Shown here: in pieces, positions 54,751-64,000 of the stretch | Layout of the letters: the number at the start of each line of letters is the position of its first letter | Position numbering within the stretch: position 1 is the stretch's first letter | Origin: Zygnema cylindricum | Lineage: Eukaryota; Streptophyta; Zygnematophyceae; Zygnematales; Zygnemataceae | Direction: 5' to 3' | DNA: 64,000 nucleotides | NCBI GenBank assembly: GCA_037447655.1 | Contig: JBBHKE010002329.1 | Span: 64,001 to 128,000, forward strand | The notes under the pieces: model-generated | What the model was told of the DNA's origin: nothing | Databases searched by the model: none | What the model saw: only the letters and a program-made list of their open reading frames with translations | Made by a program: the position numbers and the translations under genes

Positions 54751-55229
54751 GTGAGCTCCCGGGAAAGAGGGGGGAGAGGGAGGGGGGGCGAGAGAGGGGG
54801 GAGAGGGAAGAGGGAGGAGGTGAGAGGGGAGGGAAAACAAATCAGGTTTCCATGTTGAAGAGTTGGGGTTTTTAATGTCCGAAATTTTATTTTTCTTATG
54901 CATTTTTCAAGGACCAATTAGGATCCCCCTTTTCAAACTTTAAAATTTGGAGCGTGTCCTAGTTCATTTTCCCATGTCTTGATTTGTAAGAATCTGGAAA
55001 TGTAGTCTACTCTTTAATGAAAAAAAACAAAAAAAAAAGAAAAAATTGTTCCTTTTCTTTTTTTCGATGTTGTGGAATCCGATGTACAATGGGCCAAAAT
55101 GGGCAGTTGTGGAAGAGGAACAGTTGGTGCCTCGAGGTTATATTGTAGAGAGCGAGCGAGAGAACATGGACAATGTGGGATGCTTCATTCCCACATCGTT
55201 ATCGTTTGGAAGGTCTATTATGCCATGGA

Positions 55230-55708
55230 GCCACTTTCATGCTCAATGTGGTACCAATGTCCAATGCCCAATGTTGCATGTTCAATGTTCAATGTGCAAT
55301 GGCCACTAAACTCCAATGGTGCCATTCCCAACGCCAATGGCCGATTCCCACTGTGTAATGTGTAGTGTCCAATGGCCAATTTCCAACGTCTAATGTTTAT
55401 TTTGCAAGGACCAATTAACAATGACCAATGTCCATTTTCCAATTTCCAATGTCCATTTTCCAATTTCCAATGTCCATTTTCCAATGTCCATTTTCCAATG
55501 TCCATTTTCCATTTTCCAATGTCCATTTTCCAATTTCCAATGTCCATTTTCCAATTTCCAATGTCCATTTTCCAATTTCCAATGTCCATTTTCCAATTTC
55601 CAATTTCCAATGTCCATTTTCCAATGTCCATTTTCCATTTTCCAATGTCCATTTTCCAATTTCCAATGTCCATTTTCCAATTTCCAATGTCCATTTTCCA
55701 ATTTCCAA
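55230..55708. repeat. minisatellite of CAATTTCCAATGTCCATTTTC units, running into a gap
   Basis: Units of about 21 bp, mixed with shorter ones (CAATGTCCATTTTC), fill 55430-55708. A degenerate lead-in (CAATGGCCACTAAACTCCAA) begins near 55230. The array creates long artificial frames on all strands. It ends at a run of ten N, so its true length is unknown. Confidence 0.95.
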
Positions 55709-55718
55709 NNNNNNNNNN
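55709..55718. other. assembly gap (10 N)
   Basis: Ten undetermined bases, placed exactly where the minisatellite would be hard to assemble. Confidence 1.
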
Positions 55719-55813
55719 CGCTACTCTGTCTCAGCAGCAATGTTTCTGTCGTTTGTTTTTCACGTCTGGCGAAAAGGCCTCTACTGCTGTTTTGTTAAAG
55801 CGGGGACCTAAAG
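55719..55813 (+). CDS. exon of an unidentified gene, acceptor lost in the gap
   Basis: The frame ATLSQQQCFCRLFFTSGEKA then STAVLLKRGPK ends at a strong donor AAAG|GTAAGT with one leftover base. It could be the next exon of the gene at 54572, whose donor also leaves one base, provided that the unseen 5' edge fits. No family recognised. Confidence 0.4.
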
Positions 55814-57049
55814 GTAAGTCGCTGCTCTGTCAGAACGGTGATTTTCCCGTATAGAATAATACAATTTCGGTTTTTCCCAAGCTTACATGTTTTGTTTAAT
55901 GTGGAATTGGATGCATTTGAAAATTCTCATGTTTATTTACTCTGAGATGTTGTTAAGGTGGTATTCCGAAATGGGGTGTGCGTGTAGAATGGATTTATAG
56001 ATTTTTGCTGCCTTCTACATGATAAACTAACCAGCGACAAAAATCCTTCGTCGTTGGTTAGTCATCCATCGACGAAATTGATTAGTTCTTACTTTTCGAA
56101 ACAACACTTCCACGATATTGCACGGTTGCCCTTTTAGTGGCAAGACTGTCTCGTCGCTGAATGGAAATCCAGGGGCGAAATTGTTTTGTCGTCATCTCCG
56201 GAAAAGCGGTCTGCACTTTTTGTTTGCTGTCTTTGTAACGACGACTCTGTCTCATCGCACGACCTTACAACGGCGAGGTTGGTTCGTCGCTGGTCTATGA
56301 AGAATGAGTTTGCATAATAACTGAAAAAGTTTATGGCTATCAACAAAGAAGAGGGTTTTTACTTTGCAACAAATAGGCATTTTGACTGGGTTGAAACCAT
56401 AAAAATCGGAGTAAATAAAAAAAGCAGAATTATCCATGTAGGAAAAGAAAATCACGACTAAGATACGCGGTGAGCAGCAGGATAAACGAAGTCATATTTT
56501 CAGCATATACAAATGATACACAAAAGAATAGATTCGTAGACCATTTAATATATTTAAAAACGAAAAAGTTATCGAAACAACATGAAAGCAAATGAAAAGA
56601 GACAAATTGAATAAAAAATGGAGAATAAATTGACAAAAATAAAGTCATTCGTTAAAAACAATGGAAGAAAATTTACAAAAATCGTATATTTAACGTTGAT
56701 ATTCTTTTAGAACGTTATATTATAACTAAAATGTAGTGAAGCTACTCAGTCTACAATATGATACAAAGCTCTATGTACTACAATATTCTTAACGCTTGCG
56801 TCTCTAGCACAAAAAACCCATATTAAAAAAAAAACCTTTGTAATATTACACGCACTAACTAAATAGTAACGATCCAACTCGACGAAGATAGATCCCTGCA
56901 AAGTTATTCACGGTTTTCTCCAAACGCTGTCATCCGCTCCAACACCTTGAATATGATACTTTCTTCTTCCCTAAGATCATATATTGGCGCAGGTGTCCCT
57001 TAATACAACGACCGTCGGATGGAAATTGATGGTCGATTAAAGTCTCAAA
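55814..57049. other. AT-rich spacer or intron, no gene seen
   Basis: Short frames only. Several TCGTCGCTG-like words occur at 56040-56300, without clear unit structure. Confidence 0.5.
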
Positions 57050-57262
57050 TACAAAAGAGAAAGAGAGAGAAAATGAATAATGAGCAACAATGAGAGAAAA
57101 AAGAGTGTGAGAGGATGGACAAGGGATAGTCGCAGAGAGCAAAGGAAGTGGGGGCGCGGATGAGGTTGGATTCGAGAGTGGGAGAGAGAGTGGATCAAGA
57201 AGATTGAGAGTGTGAGGAAAATAAAGTGGGAGAGGGTGAAAGAGGGAGAGGGAGAGGGCGCA
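57050..57262. repeat. GAGAGAG-rich microsatellite next to the copia LTR
   Basis: Purine runs (GAGAGAGAAAATGA, GAGAGGGTGAAAGAGGGAGA) end about 10 bp before the LTR starts. Confidence 0.8.
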
Positions 57263-57273
57263 TTCAAGTGAAT

Positions 57274-58079
57274 TGCAATTCTGTGTACTCCATTGACTAC
57301 AGAATTCAAGAAGCCTCTAGATAGTTATTAACTAACCCACTTCAAGCCACAACCACCGCTGCCTAAGAAAGAAAACTGACAGTCTGACTACACCCTTGTG
57401 CAGCCTGGACTCCCCTAAGTCGGCAACAAAAAGAATCACTGAAAACGGCCAACCAGCAGTTAAGTTATGAGTCGGCAAAAAATGCCAATTTTATACAAAG
57501 CTCTCTAAGGGAGATGTGTCTACCTACCAAATTTCCTAAGTCCTAAATCCCTCTCACAACCCCTATCTACTGAAGTACAAACCAATCACACGAATGTAAA
57601 GTACACAAAGGTACTACGACCAATGTACTTTTTGAACAACTTGTGTACGACAAGGTCACTGAGTGGACGCGTGTCACCATTTCACCTGTCCGTATGCTCC
57701 CCCGAATTCCTGCGACCAAATGTTATCCCTCCACGTGGCGCCAGGTCATGCCACGTCCATAAACGCCAAAAGTGACCAATCGCAATCTCGGCAGTGATAG
57801 ACGCCGACGGATTAAATCCGACATTAAATGTCGGTCGTCGAAACAAATGTCTGATTCATTTGTTTCGTGTGAAATGACGCCCGCACTGAAACTTTGACTA
57901 TTTCTATGTTTCTTTGTTCACATTGCAGTTAATCGGTTTCAAGACTATGTTCATGTTTAAATATATATCACACCCCATGTAATTTAACGGACTTCTACGA
58001 CAGACTGGATAGAGCTAACGGCTATGCTGTACTCTACCGGTCGGAGGTTCGAGTCCTGCCGGTCTCAACCTTTTGTTGA
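57274..58079 (-). repeat. 3' LTR of the Ty1/copia element
   Basis: An 806-bp stretch from TGCAATTCTGTGTACTCC to CTCAACCTTTTGTTGA is repeated at 62651-63458 in the same orientation with scattered substitutions. The copia genes lie between the two on the minus strand, so this is the 3' LTR. Left flank TGAAT and right flank of the other LTR TGTAG do not match, so no target duplication is seen. Confidence 0.85.
57999..58068 (+). other. tRNA-like sequence with A-box and B-box inside the LTR
   Basis: TGGATAGAGC (58006-58015) resembles an A box and GGTTCGAGTCC (58046-58056) is a perfect B box, 40 bp apart, within sequence that partly mimics tRNA arms. The acceptor stem does not pair, so it is not a working tRNA. 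The other LTR has the same layout at 63385-63435 with a damaged B box (GGTTTGTGTCC). It could be a relic of a tRNA-derived SINE. Confidence 0.5.
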
Positions 58080-58298
58080 GAGTGGCACAAGTCACTCTTT
58101 GGTCCTGCTTATTGAACTAAGGAATCCATGGCTCAACCACCCTCTCTATCTTTCAGTGACTACAACAAGTATGGTGGTTAGAGAGAGGAGGTGGAGGCAG
58201 GCTGTCCGCCCTTTTGTTTTCCTTTTAATACTGATATATTTAGACCTAGAAAATACCTTATAAATCTAATAAATTCAACACTCTTTTTATTTTCTAGT

Positions 58299-61200
58299 CT
58301 AATTTAACTTCAATTTTAGTCCACAATTTTCTCTGCAATACTTTAACTTGGGAGAAGGCACAAGTTTTGTCATCATATCAACCACCATTTCCTCATCAGA
58401 TCTATATACTAGATTCACAATCTTATTCTCAACTTTTTCTCTCACAAAACTCAATCTTATGTCCATATGGTTAGCCTTAAAATGATGTTTTGGATTAGCT
58501 ACAATTGCAATGGCAGCTTGATTATCACAAAAGACTTCATGCACTCCCTCTTTCATATACCCCAGTTTTTGCAAAAAGGACTTGACCCACATCACCTCTT
58601 TCACAGCAGAACAACATGCCATGTACTCAACCTCCATAGTAGACTGAGCAAACCACCTATTTTTGCTTACTACTCGAACAGGAAGCACCTTCCCCCACAT
58701 ACAACACATACCCACAAGTGCATCTTCTCATAGGTGCATCTTCATAATTGGCATCACTCGAAGTAGTGATATTAGTGTGCTCCCCTTCAAATGGAACCAC
58801 AACTCTCTAGATTCCACCAGATATCTCATGACTCTCTTGGCTGCCTCCCAGTCTCTCTTTCTAAGATCATTAAGACTCCTACTGAGTACTCCAAATGCTG
58901 CCGCTATGTCCGGCCTGGTACAGTTCATAAAAGAGATCAAACTTCTTACGACCTGTCTATAAAGGATAGACTTCATAAACTCTCTCTCCTCTGGACTCAT
59001 TTGATCATCTAAGATCACCACTCCTCCTTCTACAGCTCTATGACTTACTTTTTTCAAGTATATGGGAGTGGTACAACTGTTAACCTTTTCCATCTGGAAT
59101 TTCTCAAGCATATTACCTATTGCTTCTTTCTGAGTAAGTCTGATAATCTTCTTCCCCTTATCTCTCTCCATTTGGATCCCCAATATGTATGTTGCCTCAC
59201 CTAAATCCTTCATATCAAATCTGCTTCTAAGATCTTTCTTTAGCCTATTAATCTTTTCCAAAGACTTACTGAGCACAAGAAGATCATCCACATAGATTGC
59301 AGTAGAAATGACACCATTCTCATCCTCAAACATATGGATAGAATGGTAAGAACTGATCCGGCTCATCTAGTTTCTTATTCCACTGTCGGGGAGCATGCTT
59401 CAGTGCATATAAAGACTTAATGAGCCTGCAGAATTTGCTCTATTCTCCTTCCTCCATGAACCCTTCGGGTTGTCTCATGAAAATTTCTTCCTCTAACTCA
59501 CCATTAAGAAAAGCACTCTTAATGCCATCTGGTGTATTTCCATGTCTTCCGCTGCTACTAGACTGAGGAGAATCCTTACTGATGGGAACTGAACAACTAG
59601 AGGAAAAGTCTCCTCATAGTCAATCCCCTCCTTTTGGGGAAACCCCTTTGCTACCAATCGAGCCTTATATCTCACAATGGTATTATCTGGGTTTAGTTTT
59701 AGTTTAAACACCCATTTACAGCCAATCGGTTTTTTGTCCGGAGGACAGTCTGCTAGTTCTCAAGTATTTGCTTCCATGATAGAGGCCATCTCATCATTTA
59801 TGGCTCTAATCCATCTGTCTTTCTCCGGACTGTTTACTGCCTCCGAGTATGACAGAGGCTAATCTGGGTGAGATAGCTTAGTTACCTTGTGAGCCGCCTG
59901 TTTTTCTTGAATTCGTTTGCTGCTCCTTCTCCCCCCCTCAAACTCCGAATCTGGGATGGAGGGAAGTCTAGGATTTCTCCTTACTGTCTCATCGGCTCCC
60001 TTATCCATGGAAGCCGGTTCCGGTTCCTCCTCTTCTGTCTCCTCGAAATCCATAGGAATATGTGAGGTTTTTGGTGGATCTTCTGTGTCTTGGATCTCCC
60101 CTGAATCTGCAATCCCTTTTTTACTCATGTCCCTTTCGGGAAGGACGGAGTCCTCCTCACCTTTAGACTCAAATCTGATTCTTACATTCTTGGTATATTT
60201 AAAGGGGTCAAATGACTTCCCTTCATCCATGACAACTAGGTGTTTGACCAAAATGATGTCTCTCTTTGCTAAGTCATAGAATTTATATCCCTTGACATCC
60301 TCATCATATCCTACAAAGTATCCAGGTTTTTCCTTATCATCTAGTTTCCAGTTTTTCCTATCTGTGTCAAGATTGTAAACTTGGCTACCGAATACTTTAA
60401 GGTGAGAGATATCTGGTTTACTTCCCACCCATCTCTCACAACGTGTCATTCCCTTTACAACTGAGGTAAGAACTCTATTCTTAATGTAGTTGGCACAGTT
60501 CATGGCTTCTGCCCAAAATCTCTTTCCTATTTTCTTGTCGGCCAACATACTGCATGCACTATCTCCTAGTGTTCGGTTCAACCTCTCAGCTACCCCATTT
60601 TTTTCCAAGTTATATGGTACGGTTTTCTGGTGCTGAACTCCCTCGTCTCTCAAGTATTCCTCAAATTGGTTAGAGGTATATTCCCCTTCATTATCACTTC
60701 TTATTCTCTTAATGGGGGTTCCATGCAGCTTCTCACTCTAGGCTTTACATTCTTTGAAGTAAGTTGATGTTTCAGACTTTGTTTTTAGGAAGTAGACTAG
60801 AGTATCTAGACCAGTCATCGGTTATTGTCAACATAAACCTCTTTCCTCCAACCGAAGGTACTTTTGCAGGTCCCCAGATATCTGTGTGGACCATATCTAG
60901 TATTTTCTCACCTCTATATGTGGCGGCTTTGGGAAAGGGAAGTTTGTGAGCCTTACCTTGAGCACAACCACTACAATCATCCATCATTTCATTATCCCCA
61001 AACTGAATGCCTTCTACTACCCCAAGATTTTTCATTTCCCTGAACTTATCAAAATGCACACGCCCCAATCGTTTATGCCAAATCATCAACTTAGGAACAC
61101 CAACATAATAAGCATTATTTTTTTCATTACTCAGGTTAAGCCTAAACATTCCTTGGCTACCCTTATCTGCCGTGAAGTAAACTTCATCCCTATACTTAGC

Positions 61201-62404
61201 TGTAAAGACTCATTTTCTAGTGAAGGTATCAAACTCTTTCTCATCAAACACAGACGTAGAGACAAGATTTTTATGCAGCTGATGAATATAGAGTACATCT
61301 GAGAATGTGAGTATTGAAGTCTTACCCTCCACTAAGGCTTTCAGATCTATTGACCCCACTAGATCTGTAGTAACCACTCTCCCATCCCCATACTCTATTT
61401 CTACAGTAGGGATCTTTCTTAACTTTAAGAAGAGTTGCTTATCACGACACATATGCATGGATACACCTTAGTCGATGATCCATCTTTCCTGTGGAGCTTC
61501 CCGAATTGCTCCAAGGGCACACTCTTGTTTCCAAGGGATCTCCTTCTCCTCTAGACTCTCGTCAAGAAGAAGCTCCCCATCCTCATCAGAGGGCTTGTCC
61601 TTGATTTCTCCAGTCACTTTTGTGACCACAAGTGCCTTTTTCTTCCCTCCGGAATAACCCCCTCCACGGTTCTCTTGGAGCCTCTGCTCCGACAACTTGA
61701 TATAATCCGCGATAAAGTGTCCCGACTTTTTGCAAAAATGACAAAGGCCCTTTGGGGGCCTTGGTCCTCCAGGTTGATCTCTTTCCCCTTTGTACGGTTT
61801 CTTCGGGTCCTTCCCCCACCAGTCCCCTCCTGCAGCTAGAGCTAGAATGCTCTTTCCTCCTCTCCTAATCTCTATGGTGTTTTCCCGCACAAGTACCATT
61901 CGGACCACTGTATTCCACTTCTATGAACTATCAGTCATTTCCTGTACTCGGTACACTATGTTCTCGTACTCGTCTGGTAACTTAATGATGATAGTGTTAA
62001 CTTTCATCTTCATTGTACTTGTCCACCCGGCACTTTCCATCTCTATATACAAACAAGAAAGATCATTACAATAATCTAACATCTTTCCTCCTTTGTAAGT
62101 GTAACTCACTAGCTTTTGCTCAGCCAACTAGAGCTCCTGAATAGTACCAGCTCTATAGATCTCCACGAAACTCACCCACAACTCCTCGGCCTTGTAAATG
62201 TGAAGGTGAGGGGTGGCCGAAGCTTGAGTGAGGTGCCTTAGAATGAAGTTCTTGCCAGCCATGTTTATGTCTTCCCACATTTGAGGATCGTTCTCCATGG
62301 TCTTGACGGCCGTCGATCCCGGTGCCATGGCTATAGGAGTGAGGGGTGTCCTTCCCTTTTCCCTTTTCGGACACAGTGCTGTCCCCATCATCTGCCTCCT
62401 CCAC
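58299..62404 (-). pseudogene. copia gag-pol polyprotein, multiply interrupted
   Basis: Reading down the minus strand: gag (62404-61909) with AGKNFILRHLTQASATPHLH and LPDEYENIVYRVQEM; a zinc knuckle CHFCKKSGHFIADY, whose last Cys is Tyr; protease, where DSGxS is broken by a stop (WIID*GVSMHM at 61468); GAG-pre-integrase IWHKRLGRVHFDKFREM; integrase with HTDIWGP and GVAERLNRTLGDSACSML; reverse transcriptase with RYKARLVAKGFPQKEGIDYE and AIYVDDLLVLSKSL; RNase H with TMEVEYMACCSAVKEVMWV and FCDNQAAIAIVANPKHHFKA. Stops also fall at 62126-62128 (EL*LAEQ), 61909-61921 and 61207-61211. A frame change separates the two reverse-transcriptase blocks near 59500. This gene cannot make a working polyprotein. 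Confidence 0.92.
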
Positions 62405-62520
62405 TGAAGCAGTCGCTACTACAGGAAACCTAACTCCTCCAAATCCTAATGGAGCTTCGCTGAAGCAGTCGCTACTGCAAGAAACCTAACTCCTCCAAAT
62501 CCTAATGGAGTTCCTGAAGG
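62404..62520. repeat. tandem duplication of about 58 bp in the copia leader
   Basis: CTGAAGCAGTCGCTACTRCA followed by GAAACCTAACTCCTCC occurs twice in a row, at about 62404 and 62461, upstream of gag. Confidence 0.85.
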
Positions 62521-62650
62521 TGGACGTTTCACTTGTCCATTTACCATACCCTAGTATCATTTTTCGCACAAAGCCCCTATCATCATGGTTTCCCAATAGA
62601 TGAACCTAGATCCATTGAAGGTGGGCACCCTACAGGGTGGGCCCATAACC

Positions 62651-63458
62651 TGCAATTCTGTGTCCTCCATTAGACTACAAAATTTATAAAGCATCTAGAT
62701 AGTTTTTAACTAACCCACTTCAATCCACAACCAGTGCTGCCCAAGAAGGCAAACTGAAAGTATGATTGCACCCATGTGCAGCATGGACTCGCGTGAGTCC
62801 GTAGCAAAAAGAATCACTGAAAACGGCCAACCAACCGATAAGTTACGAGTCGGCAAAAAATGCCAATTTTATGTAAAGCTCTCTAAAGGAAAGGTGTCTA
62901 CCTACCAAATTTCCTAAGTCCTAAACCCCTCTCACAACCCTTATCTACTGAAGTACGGACCAATCACACGACTGTAAAGTACAGAAAGGTACTACGGCCG
63001 ATGTACTTTCTGTACGGCTTGTGTACGACAAGGCCACCGAGTGGATGCGTGTCACCATTCCACCCGTCCGTATGCTCCCCCGAATTCCTGCGACCAAATG
63101 TTATCCCTCCACGTTGCGCCAGGTCATGCCACATCCATAAACGCCAATAGTGACCATTCCGCGATCTCGGCAGTGATAGACGCCGATGGATTAAATCCAA
63201 CATTAAATGTCGGTCGTCGAAACAAATGTCTGATTCATTTGTTTCGTGTGAAATGACTCCCGCACTGAAACTTTGACTATTTCTATGTTTCTTTGTTCAC
63301 ATTGCAGTTAATCGGTTTCAAGACCATATACATGTTTAAATATATATCACACCCCATGCAATTTAACGGATTTCTACGACAGACTGGATAGAGCTAATGG
63401 CTACGCTGTACTCTACTGGTCGTAGGTTTGTGTCCTGCCGGACTCAACCTTTTGTTGA
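62651..63458 (-). repeat. 5' LTR of the Ty1/copia element
   Basis: An 808-bp partner of 57274-58079. It begins TGCAATTCTGTGTCCTCC and ends CTCAACCTTTTGTTGA on the plus strand. It lies upstream of the minus-strand gag. Confidence 0.85.
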
Positions 63459-64000
63459 TGTAGAAATTAATGGTCAGTTTCTTAAGTATTTTCTAGGTCT
63501 AAATAGAAATATAGAAAGATGCCGAGGCAGTCTATCTCTAACTTCTCTCTCCCACTCTCAAACTTGTCGCAGTCATTGAGAAATTGGAGAGGAAGCTAGA
63601 GCCATGGCTACCTAGGCTCTCCAGAGGTTTACGCGAAATATATTAGTTTATTTACCGTTAGGGGTTTATTTACTAAAATGATATAAGCTGCATACATGAT
63701 TTGATCCTAGTACCTGCCGGACAGTGAGCAGCCGGTAGCCGGTAGCCTTATCCGTTAAGTCTAGATTTAGTGATACGTACTGTATGGTTTGATATTTAAT
63801 TAAACATTACAACGTAGGATAATTCATTTAAATGAAACGGTTTACGGGATACATAGATCCAGGAATGTAAAAGTACGAATCAAGGTACGGACAAGAAACA
63901 TGTACCGCGCATTTGTTTCAATAGCGAAAAGAATACCGCGCATGTATTTATTACGGCTACGATTAAATAAGAATTTACATCGGACGGTCGGAATGAATGC
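63459..64000. other. right flank of the window, no gene seen
   Basis: No recognisable coding, RNA or transposon feature. A short direct repeat GCCGGTAGCCGGTAGCC lies near 63731. Confidence 0.5.

Larger units (their letters stand above)
57274..63458 (-). mobile_element. Ty1/copia LTR retrotransposon, decayed, 6.2 kb
   Basis: Two LTRs of about 806-808 bp enclose minus-strand gag, protease, integrase, reverse transcriptase and RNase H in copia order. Stops and frame changes throughout and visible LTR divergence show an old, inactive copy. No clear primer-binding site or polypurine tract was found beside the LTRs. Confidence 0.9.

Noticed and set aside
55230-55708. A CRISPR-like array
   Set aside because: Units are contiguous with no unique spacers, and the window is eukaryotic; it is a minisatellite.
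55218-55854. Frames of 97-160 codons with MDIGNWK or FSNFQCP repeats
   Set aside because: They are the minisatellite read in every frame and run through the run of N.
58024-58263. A tRNA gene at the GGTTCGAGTCC box
   Set aside because: The B box is perfect but the acceptor stem does not pair and the sister copy is mutated; kept only as tRNA-like.
58021-63579. Small plus-strand frames in the LTRs (YSTGRRF peptides)
   Set aside because: They are the tRNA-like LTR segment read as protein, repeated because the LTR is repeated.

Overview
This window is nuclear DNA from a green plant of the streptophyte lineage. It holds nucleus-encoded plastid proteins with transit-peptide-like leaders (ribosomal protein L11 and the Clp protease subunit ClpR1) and a WWE-PARP protein of the plant RCD1/SRO type. 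Their GT-AG introns run from about 0.2 to 2 kb. Genes are sparse and more than a third of the window is recognisable transposon sequence. A charophyte alga such as Chara, or another streptophyte with a large genome, would fit, but I cannot prove the species.

Layout. 0-2.7 kb: small DNA transposons. 2.9-9.1 kb: an 830-codon AT-rich open frame with one membrane span, then scattered exons of a Deg/HtrA-type serine protease. 9.9-11.8 kb: the last two exons of a small multi-span membrane protein, possibly CASP-like. 12.8-24.4 kb: a transposon graveyard with two near-identical MITEs, two further TIR elements, a 5.8-kb Mutator-like element that carries a transposase plus an OTU protease domain, and a Ty1/copia scrap. 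25.1-28.8 kb: a complete WWE-PARP gene (+). 30.1-31.3 kb: a hAT-type element. 32.7-35.6 kb: a complete plastid L11 gene (-). 35.9-41.9 kb: nested MITEs and hAT elements on a segmental duplication. 42.2-47.7 kb: a complete CLPR1 gene with nine exons. 49.4-53.0 kb: a MITE and a PIF/Harbinger-type element. 54.6-55.8 kb: two exons of an unidentified gene on either side of a minisatellite and an assembly gap. 57.3-63.5 kb: a decayed Ty1/copia retrotransposon on the minus strand with both LTRs.

How the parts relate. L11 is part of the plastid ribosome and ClpR1 is a non-proteolytic subunit of the plastid ClpPR core, so both serve plastid protein homeostasis, but they lie 7 kb apart on opposite strands and share no visible control. 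The WWE-PARP protein would be a nuclear stress-response scaffold. The main story is mobile DNA. One TA-flanked MITE family has at least 14 copies here, several hAT-type families leave clear 8-bp target duplications, and many insertions are nested. The three complete genes were assembled by checking that every donor, acceptor and reading phase agrees: 235 aa for L11, 387 aa for ClpR1 and 359 aa for WWE-PARP.
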